DNA of 15,490 bases from an uncultured Ruminococcus sp. (GTDB lineage: Bacteria > Bacillota > Clostridia > Oscillospirales > CAG-272), in NCBI GenBank assembly GCA_902765885.1, contig CACXBN010000070.1, forward strand, positions 1 to 15,490. Direction: 5' to 3'. Shown piece by piece: positions 1 to 6,070 of the stretch. Every line of letters begins with the position of its first letter. The first letter of the stretch is position 1. The notes beneath the pieces are model-generated. The model did not search any database, had not been told where the DNA came from, and saw only the letters and a list, made by a program, of their open reading frames with translations. The translations under genes were made by a program, and so were the position numbers.

Positions 1-356
1 CCGCTTCTGTCGCTGTACAGGAGACCATTGGCGGTTTCTGCGGTGATTCTGAAATTTTCGAGTTCTATTTTGAAACTGACGCTGCTGATTATAAATTTTA
101 CGACATCATCGTCCTCATAAACTTCGGGGGACAACGTGACGAATCCATCACGCGAAAGCTTGCTTCTGCCTTCAGGAGGACAGTCAGTGCCGAACGGGCA
201 GACGCTCCATGTCGGAAGGAGGCTGTTTTTGTCCCGGATCAGAGCCACTCTGAGAATGCCCTCAAAAAAGTCGATTCTCATGGTCGTGTCGTCCGATTTA
301 TATACACGAAAGGAATTGCCATGATCATATAATTTGAATTTATGATAAAACTTCAT
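1..356 (-). CDS. Probable glycoside hydrolase family 31 enzyme, N-terminal part (runs off window)
   Basis: The minus strand is open from an ATG at 356 to the window edge, giving 118 residues without a stop. GAGGA (362-366) lies 5 nt upstream as ribosome-binding site. The protein starts MKFYHKFKLYDHG. It contains MRIDFF near residue 26, a PTWSVCPFG segment near 48, and ends FRITAETANGLLYSDRSG. Short beta-strand segments with a basic 'N-F-R-I...G-L-L-Y-S-D-R' stretch are what I know from the N-terminal beta-sandwich of GH31 alpha-glucosidases and xylosidases. The catalytic barrel would lie outside the window, so no active-site residue can be checked. There is no signal peptide, which suggests a cytoplasmic enzyme acting on imported oligosaccharides. 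It starts 14 nt after the esterase stop and is probably co-transcribed with it. Family assignment is inference from an incomplete domain. Confidence 0.6.
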   Translation of the reverse strand, partial: MKFYHKFKLYDHGNSFRVYKSDDTTMRIDFFEGILRVALIRDKNSLLPTWSVCPFGTDCPPEGRSKLSRDGFVTLSPEVYEDDDVVKFIISSVSFKIELENFRITAETANGLLYSDRS

Positions 357-370
357 CTGTGTCCTCAGAA

Positions 371-1750
371 TCATTCATTACTATTATCGTTTGAGCATTT
401 TGCTTCTTGCGCTTTCGGGTCACCCTTCAGAAGCATATTGGCAGTCAGCTTCAGCACACTTGAACGCCCCATGCGGGTTTTGTTTTTTCCAAAACACATA
501 ACAGAGGAGTGGCGGGAATTAGTTGATTTCCATACCGGAAGTCCTGCTTTGTTGGGATCCCCGGTTCTCGCAAATTCAGCTATGTAGTCTGCCATCTGCA
601 TAGATACCTCATAATCTCTTCTGCCGAAATGTCTCCATGAGGTGTCAAGCCTTTCAAACACATATCTGAGATCGGATGAATGAAAAGCGCCGTTTTTGTC
701 CCCGGGTGCATCTAGGTTGAAGTAGTAGATGAAAGCGTTGTTTGCCTTGCCGAATTTTTTTCCGATATGAGCCATTACGGGTGCAAACATATCATTTGAT
801 GTGTATCCGATCATGTATCCGACATTCAGCGGAGAGGAAATAAGCTTATCCACGGAATCTTTTATGAGATAACCGTCTACCACAGGCATGGTGTTGTACG
901 TATTGTCTTTTCTCTGCGCTTTGATTATTTCCACCGAATCAAAAAGCGTTTTGCAGTCAAGCCGGCGTAGATCATCAAGAGTGGAGCAATTTGCAATTTT
1001 CATAAAGTTTTGCCAGTATTCATGAGTTGCATCTGACTTTCGCGGAAGAGAAAATTTAGGAAACAGTCCTCCTCCGGACATCATGATGACCCTTTTGAAT
1101 AATCCGTCATTGTCCTCGTTCAGACATAGATACTGTATTGAAATAGCGCCGGCACTCTGCCCCATAAGTGTGATGTTGTCAGGATCGCCGCCGAAATCCG
1201 ATATGTTGTTTTTGACCCATTTAATGGCGGTAAGCTGATCGTCAAGTCCAAAGTTCCCGTCGCGTCCGTATTCTTTGTGTATTTCTTCATGGGTGAGATA
1301 TCCGAGAACTCCGACTCTGTAATTGATGAACACACTTACGACTCCGCGGGCGGCAAGCCCGAATCCTCTGAACGGATCTTCCGAATTTGATCCGGAATTA
1401 AATCCTCCCCCGTGAATAAATATAACTACGGGGCAGGCCTTTGCATCCGAAGGGGCATATATATTCAGATTAAGGCAGTTTTCGTCATAATCGAATACAA
1501 TACCTTTTCTGAATTCATTGTGATAAAACAGCCTTTCCGGCACCTCAAGGTGTTCATGGTACTGCCTTGTCTGTGGGCAGGAGCTCCCGAATGATGTGGC
1601 GTCGAGAACTCCAGTCCATCCGCCTGATATTTTTGCATATCTGAATCTTTCTGCATGTGCATATGGAATGCCCAGAAACTCAAGACAGTCTCCCTTTTTG
1701 TTTCCGGTAATTATGCCGTTTTTTGTGGTCAGCGTAATATGGTCCGACAT
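371..1750 (-). CDS. Carboxylesterase, type B (PnbA-like alpha/beta hydrolase)
   Basis: A 459-residue protein of typical length for bacterial type-B carboxylesterases, which hydrolyse carboxylic ester bonds. The oxyanion-hole motif HGGG is at residues 113-116. The nucleophile elbow GQSAG is at 197-201 (Ser199). The likely catalytic acid is Asp320 in GYTSND, where many relatives have Glu, and the likely catalytic His is 357 in GAFHSSDL. The near-C-terminal stretch FARTGDPN...W is also usual for the family. There is no signal peptide or membrane segment, so the enzyme is probably cytoplasmic. The start ATG (1750) has a G-rich but weak ribosome-binding site (complement of 1758-1764). A promoter lies at 1795-1823. 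The next gene downstream is a probable GH31 glycosidase, which suggests, as inference, that the esterase removes acyl groups from a carbohydrate. The substrate cannot be read from the sequence. Confidence 0.88.
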   Translation of the reverse strand: MSDHITLTTKNGIITGNKKGDCLEFLGIPYAHAERFRYAKISGGWTGVLDATSFGSSCPQTRQYHEHLEVPERLFYHNEFRKGIVFDYDENCLNLNIYAPSDAKACPVVIFIHGGGFNSGSNSEDPFRGFGLAARGVVSVFINYRVGVLGYLTHEEIHKEYGRDGNFGLDDQLTAIKWVKNNISDFGGDPDNITLMGQSAGAISIQYLCLNEDNDGLFKRVIMMSGGGLFPKFSLPRKSDATHEYWQNFMKIANCSTLDDLRRLDCKTLFDSVEIIKAQRKDNTYNTMPVVDGYLIKDSVDKLISSPLNVGYMIGYTSNDMFAPVMAHIGKKFGKANNAFIYYFNLDAPGDKNGAFHSSDLRYVFERLDTSWRHFGRRDYEVSMQMADYIAEFARTGDPNKAGLPVWKSTNSRHSSVMCFGKNKTRMGRSSVLKLTANMLLKGDPKAQEAKCSNDNSNE

Positions 1751-1794
1751 TGTGAAACACCCCCGTACAACCGCGAAATCTTAATCTCATACCA

Positions 1795-1823
1795 ATTTTA
1801 TAATATCAGGCTTTAATTTGCAA
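1795..1823 (-). promoter_or_regulatory. Putative sigma-A promoter of the esterase gene
   Basis: Read on the minus strand there is a -35 element TTGCAA (1823-1818), a 17-nt spacer and a -10 element TAAAAT (1800-1795). The predicted start would leave a leader of roughly 40 nt before the esterase ATG. The same pair of hexamers with the same spacing precedes secG in this window. Confidence 0.5.
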
Positions 1824-1871
1824 CGAAGAAAGAAACATTTGAACATTTAATGAAATTTTTTTAAAAAGATA

Positions 1872-1900
1872 TTGACAAGTTACCCTGGGGTAACTATAAT
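1872..1900 (+). promoter_or_regulatory. Consensus sigma-A promoter of the feo operon
   Basis: A perfect -35 TTGACA (1872-1877), a 17-nt spacer and a perfect -10 TATAAT (1895-1900). The spacer is almost entirely filled by an 18-bp palindrome (1878-1895), so a bound repressor would directly block RNA polymerase. Transcription should start near 1907, about 78 nt before the feoA1 ATG. A full-consensus promoter suggests high output when derepressed. Confidence 0.85.
1878..1895. promoter_or_regulatory. feo operator site 1 (AGTTA-N8-TAACT)
   Basis: AGTTACCCTGGGGTAACT is a perfect palindrome of 8-bp arms around TG. It occupies the promoter spacer and touches the first base of the -10 hexamer. The geometry resembles operators of DtxR/MntR-type metal regulators, and such a regulator is encoded at the end of this operon. 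Confidence 0.7.
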
Positions 1901-1910
1901 TACTGTTGAA

Positions 1911-1928
1911 AGTTAGCGGAGGACAACT
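1911..1928. promoter_or_regulatory. feo operator site 2 (AGTTA-N8-cAACT)
   Basis: AGTTA at 1911-1915 and CAACT at 1924-1928 keep the 18-bp layout with one mismatch in the outer arms. It lies just after the predicted transcription start, 33 bp (about three helical turns) from site 1. An overlapping longer inverted repeat, GTTAGC (1912-1917) with GCTAAC (1929-1934), could alternatively form an RNA hairpin. Confidence 0.5.
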
Positions 1929-1951
1929 GCTAACGAATTATTATCAGTATA

Positions 1952-1969
1952 AGTTAGCTAATGCTAACT
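1952..1969. promoter_or_regulatory. feo operator site 3 (AGTTA-N8-TAACT)
   Basis: AGTTAGCTAATGCTAACT has perfect 7-bp arms around TAAT and the same 18-bp layout as site 1. It lies 41 bp (about four helical turns) from site 2 and ends just before the feoA1 ribosome-binding site. Confidence 0.65.
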
Positions 1970-1984
1970 AAATTGAGGTCCAGA

Positions 1985-2197
1985 ATGATGCCACTTACAC
2001 TTGCAAACCAGGGGGAAGAAAACATTATACGCAGAATCGGGGGAAGTCCGGAAGTGAAAAAACATCTGGAAAATCTTGGATTCGTTGTCGGAGGAAATGT
2101 AACTGTCATAACCTCTCTGGGAGGGAATGTCATAGTTAATGTCAAAGAGTCAAGAATAGCCATCAGTTCAGAGATGGCTATGAAGATAATGATATAA
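1985..2197 (+). CDS. feoA: FeoA family protein 1 (ferrous iron transport accessory)
   Basis: A small SH3-like FeoA-domain protein of 70 residues beginning MMPLTLANQGEE. It contains the family pattern I-x-R-I-G-G, then a helix ending in ENLGF, then beta-strands GNVTVI and GNVIVNV ending in R-I-A-I. FeoA proteins are cytoplasmic partners of the FeoB iron transporter. The reading frame is open further upstream to an ATG at 1961. That ATG sits inside operator site 3 and has no ribosome-binding site, whereas GAGG (1975-1978) is 6 nt before 1985. The adjacent ATG at 1988 is equally possible. It is the first gene of the operon, followed 38 nt later by a second feoA. Confidence 0.85.
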   Translation: MMPLTLANQGEENIIRRIGGSPEVKKHLENLGFVVGGNVTVITSLGGNVIVNVKESRIAISSEMAMKIMI

Positions 2198-2235
2198 CTT
2201 TTAAGCTGTAAAGATCAAAAAAAGGGGGAGATTAA

Positions 2236-2457
2236 ATGAAGACTTTGAGGGATGCGGAAATCGGAGACACCGTCAAAATCGTAAAACTTCACGGCGAGGG
2301 TGCCGTAAAGCGGAGAATAATGGATATGGGAATAACCAAGGGGATAAGCGTTTATGTAAGAAAAGTTGCACCGCTTGGAGATCCTGTTGAAGTAACTGTC
2401 AGAGGATATGAACTGTCTTTGCGCAAAGCAGATGCCGAAATGATAGAAATAGAATAA
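2236..2457 (+). CDS. feoA: FeoA family protein 2
   Basis: A 73-residue FeoA-domain protein with a strong ribosome-binding site, GGGGGAG (2224-2230), 5 nt before the ATG. It shows the classical FeoA features: an L-R-D-A-E-I-G start, then R-R-I-M-D-M-G-I-T-K-G, then V-R-K-V-A-P-L-G-D-P-V and a final R-G-Y-E-L-S-L-R-K-A-D-A. The second copy is closer to the family consensus than feoA1. Two single-domain feoA genes before feoB are common in Clostridia. Whether they form a heteromer or have separate roles at FeoB is not shown by the sequence. Confidence 0.93.
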   Translation: MKTLRDAEIGDTVKIVKLHGEGAVKRRIMDMGITKGISVYVRKVAPLGDPVEVTVRGYELSLRKADAEMIEIE

Positions 2458-2494
2458 GTGAAATATTCATTATACTGTAAGGAAGGAATCGATT

Positions 2495-4915
2495 ATGGGA
2501 ATAAAAATTGCCTTGGCGGGCAACCCGAACAGTGGTAAAACAACATTATTCAATGCACTGACGGGTTCTAATCAGTTTGTGGGAAACTGGCCCGGCGTTA
2601 CTGTGGAGAAAAAAGAAGGTAAGCTGAAAAAACATGATGATGTTGTCATCACGGATTTACCCGGTATATATTCGCTTTCTCCATACACACTTGAAGAGGT
2701 GGTTGCAAGAAACTATCTTATAAACGAAAGACCCGATGCGATATTGAATATTGTTGACGGTACAAACCTTGAAAGGAATCTTTACCTTACCACACAGCTT
2801 ACTGAACTGGGCATACCTGTGGTCATTGCCATTAATATGATGGATATGGTAGAGAAAAAGGGCGATAAGATCAACACAAAGGAGCTGTCAAGGCAACTCG
2901 GATGTGAAATAATTGAGATATCGGCTCTGAAGGGCAATGGAATAATGGAAGCGGCAGAGGCAGCGATAAAAGCGGCAAAAAGCACAAAGACTGTCCCGAT
3001 GCACACTTTCTCCGGAAGTGTAGAGCATGCTCTGGCGCATATTGAAGAGGCAGCTATCCATAGTCTTCCCGAAGAGAAACAGAGATGGTATTCGATTAAG
3101 ATTTTTGAGCGTGACGAGAAAGTGCTCGAATCGCTTAAAATTCCTGCTGAAACACTGAATCATATAGAGAAAGACATAAAAGCTGTCGAAACCGAAATGG
3201 ACGACGACGCGGAATCGATCATAACCAATGAAAGATATCTGTATATTGCTTCCATTTTAAAAGCAAGTTACAAAAAGAAAAATGTCGGAGAACTGACAAC
3301 CTCCGATAAAATAGATAAAGTGGTTACAAACCGCTGGCTTGGACTTCCGATTTTTGCACTGGTGATGTTCCTGGTGTATTGGATTTCAATGGTGGGCGTA
3401 GGATCAGCCGCAACTGACTGGGCAAACGACGGATTGTTCGGCGATGGATGGCATCTGTTCGGAATCGGATCCAAAGAGTATGGAGAAGTTGCAGACGAAT
3501 ACACCGAATCCTCGCTGATAGTAGATGGGTATGATGCATATGTTGAAGAAAACGGTGCTGCTCCCACAAAAGAATTTACATATGAAGTTGAAGACGAGGA
3601 AACTCTTGCTGTAGAAGTAAAGATAGCGACTCTTGAAGATTACGAGGGTGCCGTTGAAGCACTTGAAAGAATAGGTGAAGAACCGGATCCTGCAAACTAT
3701 GGGGTTTGGGTTCCGGGAGTACCTGTGCTTGTTGAAAATCTTTTGAATGTCATGAACGTTCCTGAAGAAGGAGCAGGCGCAGTGATAAGAGGCCTTATAC
3801 TAGACGGTATAGTTGCAGGTGTAGGTGCGGTTCTTGGATTTGTTCCGCAGATGCTTGTGCTCTTCTTCCTTCTTGCGATACTTGAGGCGTGCGGATATAT
3901 GGCGAGAATCGCCTTTGTTCTTGATAGAATATTCCGTAAATTCGGTCTGTCCGGAAAATCATTCATTCCTATGCTCATAGGCACCGGATGCGGTATTCCC
4001 GGAATCATGGCTTCAAGGACGATTGAAAATGAACGCGACCGCAGAATGACCATTATGACAACAACATTCATTCCTTGCGGTGCAAAGGTTCCCTTCATAG
4101 CAATGATTGCAGGTGCTATTTTCGGAGGATCTGCGTGGGTTGCAACCTCTGCATATTTTATAGGCATGGCAGCGATCATAATTTCCGGTATCATGCTCAA
4201 GAAAACAAAGATGTTTGCAGGAGATCCCGCTCCGTTTGTTATGGAGCTACCTGCATATCACTGGCCGTCTATTAAGAATGTACTCAGATCCATGTGGGAA
4301 AGAGGATGGTCTTTCATAAAGAAAGCCGGAACAATCATTCTTCTTTCGACGATTGTTGTGTGGTTCCTCTCTTTCTTCGGATTCACAGAAGAAGGATTCA
4401 GAATGCTTGAAGAAGACGAACTCAGTATGTCAATTCTTGCTAAGATAGGCTCCGGTATAGCATGGATCTTTGCTCCTCTCGGCTGGGGCAACTGGCAGGC
4501 AGCTGTTGCATCCATCACCGGTCTCGTTGCCAAGGAAAACATTGTTGGCACAATGGGAATACTTTACGGTGCATCAGGCAACACATATGCTGCACTTGCT
4601 GAGGCTTTCAACGGAATAACAGGTTACTCGTTCTTAGTGTTCAACCTGCTCTGCGCTCCATGCTTCGCAGCAATAGGAGCTATCAGACGTGAAATGAACA
4701 ATGCAAAGTGGACTTGGTTCGCTATAGGTTATCAGTGCCTGTTTGCATACTGCATAGCACTTATGATAAATCAGTTTGGAAGTATATTCATCGGCAAAGC
4801 CAATGTAATAGGTATCATTGCAGCAGTTATAATACTCGGTCTGATGGTGTTCATGCTGGTAAGGCCGTATAAGGAAGCAACAAAACTAACCCAAAAAGTA
4901 AAAGTATCCAAATAA
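2495..4915 (+). CDS. feoB: Ferrous iron transporter FeoB (G-protein-coupled membrane permease)
   Basis: An 806-residue Fe2+ importer in the cytoplasmic membrane. The N-terminal GTPase domain has G1 GNPNSGKT (9-16), the switch region NWPGVTVE (31-38), G3 DLPG (54-57), G4 NMMD (114-117) and G5 SALKG (143-147). A helical linker reaches about residue 275. Membrane segments start at about 281. The two Gate motifs carry the conserved cysteines: TGCGIPG (Cys499), FIPCGAKVPF (Cys528) and NLLCAPC (Cys720, Cys723). Between the first membrane segment and about residue 405 lies an acidic insert of roughly 100 residues, probably outside the cell. AAGGAAGGA (2479-2487) is the ribosome-binding site. No terminator follows, so the three small downstream genes belong to the same transcript. 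Confidence 0.97.
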   Translation: MGIKIALAGNPNSGKTTLFNALTGSNQFVGNWPGVTVEKKEGKLKKHDDVVITDLPGIYSLSPYTLEEVVARNYLINERPDAILNIVDGTNLERNLYLTTQLTELGIPVVIAINMMDMVEKKGDKINTKELSRQLGCEIIEISALKGNGIMEAAEAAIKAAKSTKTVPMHTFSGSVEHALAHIEEAAIHSLPEEKQRWYSIKIFERDEKVLESLKIPAETLNHIEKDIKAVETEMDDDAESIITNERYLYIASILKASYKKKNVGELTTSDKIDKVVTNRWLGLPIFALVMFLVYWISMVGVGSAATDWANDGLFGDGWHLFGIGSKEYGEVADEYTESSLIVDGYDAYVEENGAAPTKEFTYEVEDEETLAVEVKIATLEDYEGAVEALERIGEEPDPANYGVWVPGVPVLVENLLNVMNVPEEGAGAVIRGLILDGIVAGVGAVLGFVPQMLVLFFLLAILEACGYMARIAFVLDRIFRKFGLSGKSFIPMLIGTGCGIPGIMASRTIENERDRRMTIMTTTFIPCGAKVPFIAMIAGAIFGGSAWVATSAYFIGMAAIIISGIMLKKTKMFAGDPAPFVMELPAYHWPSIKNVLRSMWERGWSFIKKAGTIILLSTIVVWFLSFFGFTEEGFRMLEEDELSMSILAKIGSGIAWIFAPLGWGNWQAAVASITGLVAKENIVGTMGILYGASGNTYAALAEAFNGITGYSFLVFNLLCAPCFAAIGAIRREMNNAKWTWFAIGYQCLFAYCIALMINQFGSIFIGKANVIGIIAAVIILGLMVFMLVRPYKEATKLTQKVKVSK

Positions 4916-4947
4916 GTTAAAGAAAAAACGGAAAGGAGCCTGACAAG

Positions 4948-5154
4948 ATGCTAACATGGATTGCCGAAAACATAGGAACTATATTGGCTCTGATTGTTGT
5001 GATTGCAATAGCAGCAGTAGCTGTGGCTGTAATTATCAAAGACAGAAAAAAAGGAAAGTCTTCGTGCGGGTGCAACTGTGCGCATTGTGCTATGGCAGGC
5101 TCCTGTCATAACAAAAGTAAAGCAACAGGAAAAAGCACAAAATCAGCTTTCTGA
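4948..5154 (+). CDS. FeoB-associated Cys-rich membrane protein
   Basis: A 68-residue protein with one hydrophobic segment (about residues 8-30), a short basic patch KDRKKGK, and a cysteine cluster C40-G-C42-N-C44-A-H-C47 followed by C53 and H54. This layout matches the small 'FeoB-associated Cys-rich membrane protein' family found directly behind feoB in many Clostridia. The positive-inside rule places the Cys cluster in the cytoplasm. A role in receiving Fe2+ from FeoB or in sensing it is inference. AAGGAG (4933-4938) precedes the ATG by 9 nt. Confidence 0.85.
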   Translation: MLTWIAENIGTILALIVVIAIAAVAVAVIIKDRKKGKSSCGCNCAHCAMAGSCHNKSKATGKSTKSAF

Positions 5155-5163
5155 GGTAATGCA

Positions 5164-5421
5164 GTGATGAAAAAATATACTTTTGCCGTTAATGGAATGC
5201 AATGTGCCATGTGTGAAAGTCACATCAATGATATGGTCAGAAACCTCGCAAAAATAAAGAGCGTCAAATCTGACAGACATCAGAAGAGAACCATAGTAAC
5301 GGCAGATGAACTTGATGTAGACAAAATCGTTGATGGTATCAACAAACTTGGTTATGATGCTTCATTTCTGTCTGCTGAGGACAACGTCAAAAGCACTTTC
5401 TTTGATCATTTCAGGAGATAG
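5164..5421 (+). CDS. Heavy-metal-associated (HMA) domain protein
   Basis: An 84-85-residue single-domain protein. The HMA signature G-M-x-C-x-x-C appears as GMQCAMC (Cys14 and Cys17), after the first beta-strand KKYTFAVN. The domain continues with an amphipathic helix, a strand around RTIVTA, a second helix, and KLGYDASF, which matches the usual K-x-G-Y/F end of the fold. HMA proteins normally bind Cu+ or other soft metals through the Cys pair, so its place in an iron operon is notable. GAGGT (5153-5157) overlaps the stop of the preceding gene and serves either GTG 5164 or ATG 5167. The 12 residues after the fold are acidic then basic and unassigned. A metallochaperone or regulator-partner role is inference. 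Confidence 0.8.
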   Translation: MMKKYTFAVNGMQCAMCESHINDMVRNLAKIKSVKSDRHQKRTIVTADELDVDKIVDGINKLGYDASFLSAEDNVKSTFFDHFRR

Positions 5422-5425
5422 TCAT

Positions 5426-5788
5426 ATGAAGGATGCGACAGCTTCACGAAATGTATATCTGAGAACAATACTACGTTTGTCAAACTGCAAGGCGAAGATA
5501 CGGAATATCGATATTGCCAAAGAGCTGGGGTATTCAAGGCCAAGCGTGACAAACGCATTGAAAAAGCTGAGTGGAGACGGATTTGTTATATTAAGCGAAT
5601 CAAATGGCATCACTCTAACGCCAATTGGAAAAGAAATCGCTGAAGAATCAGAATGGCGATGTAATATACTGATAGAACACTTTATGAGAATTGGCGTTCC
5701 GGAATTTGAATCCAAAGAAAACGCATTCAGGATAGAGCATCTGGTTACAAACGAATTGATCAGAGCAATAGAAAATGCCCTATCGTGA
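5426..5788 (+). CDS. DtxR/MntR-like transcriptional regulator with atypical metal site
   Basis: A 120-residue protein. The N-terminal winged helix carries the recognition-helix region IAKELGYSRPSVTNALKKL (30-48), followed by the wing GFVILSESNGITLTPIGKEIA. The dimerisation helix region EWRCNILIEHFMRIGVPEFE and the FRIEHLV motif (101-107) mark it as DtxR/MntR family. There is no C-terminal SH3 domain. The start is ATG 5426, with AGGAGAT at 5413-5419; the frame is open upstream only as a shadow of the HMA gene. By my alignment to Bacillus subtilis MntR, only Glu104 and His105 of six metal ligands remain. Being last in the operon, with palindromic operators at the promoter, it is a likely autoregulator. 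This last point is inference. Confidence 0.82.
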   Translation: MKDATASRNVYLRTILRLSNCKAKIRNIDIAKELGYSRPSVTNALKKLSGDGFVILSESNGITLTPIGKEIAEESEWRCNILIEHFMRIGVPEFESKENAFRIEHLVTNELIRAIENALS

Positions 5789-5809
5789 TAAGGCGGCAAT
5801 TTAACAAAC

Positions 5810-5865
5810 GTACAGCAAGAATTCTCCCGCCTCTAAAAGGCGGTGAGATGAACTGCGGGCTGTAC
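5810..5865 (+). other. Structured RNA-like element, possible IS200/IS605-type end or omega-RNA remnant
   Basis: Outer arms GTACAGC (5810-5816) and GCTGTAC (5859-5865) pair perfectly. They enclose a hairpin TCTC+CCGCCT (5823-5832), loop CTAAA, and AGGCGG+T+GAGA (5838-5848), with one bulged T. No T-run follows, so this is not an ordinary terminator. The layout 'GAATTCTCCCGCC...GGCGG' resembles right-end hairpins of IS200/IS605-type elements, but no transposase or tnpB gene is here. A second AAGGCGG at 5790-5796 could compete for the CCGCCT strand. The identity is uncertain. Confidence 0.4.
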
Positions 5866-5918
5866 ACATCGTCCCAAAAATGCTATACCTAGATTTTTTT
5901 AGATATTCTTTACCGTAT

Positions 5919-5953
5919 CGAGTCTGCTATCACCGCAGGCTCGGTTTTTGTTT
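5919..5953 (+). terminator. Intrinsic terminator of the feo operon
   Basis: The stem CGAGTCTGC (5919-5927) pairs with GCAGGCTCG (5935-5943) around a 7-nt loop, with one G-T pair, and is followed by GTTTTTGTTT. It ends the transcript 131-165 nt after the regulator stop. Confidence 0.8.
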
Positions 5954-5975
5954 GTCATGCCCTATATACAAGAAG

Positions 5976-6011
5976 ACCGATGTAACCCCGTTTAAACGAG
6001 ATTACATCGGT
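5976..6011. terminator. Hairpin between the convergent feo operon and alcohol dehydrogenase gene
   Basis: ACCGATGTAA (5976-5985) and TTACATCGGT (6002-6011) are perfect 10-bp arms. The loop contains a further 10-bp palindrome, CGTTTAAACG (5989-5998). CACTTTT follows on the plus strand and only a weakly T-rich stretch follows on the minus strand. It may stop transcription coming from the alcohol dehydrogenase gene or act in both directions. Confidence 0.5.
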
Positions 6012-6070
6012 CACTTTTAAAAAACAGCTTTATCACGGTCAGTGAACTGAAGCTTTTTCCTATTCATGAA

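Noticed and set aside
136..324. 62-residue plus-strand frame at the left edge
   Set aside because: The opposite strand encodes a continuous protein with a ribosome-binding site, and this frame is its shadow.
3697..4200. 167-residue minus-strand frame inside feoB
   Set aside because: It lies wholly antisense to the well-supported FeoB membrane domain, has no ribosome-binding site and its composition is a mirror of the hydrophobic codons.
5330..5425. Longer N-terminus for the DtxR-like regulator
   Set aside because: This stretch overlaps the HMA gene in another frame. ATG 5426 has a good AGGAGAT site and the family fold starts there.
5422..5799. 125-residue minus-strand frame over the regulator
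   Set aside because: It is antisense to a recognisable winged-helix gene and has no family features of its own.
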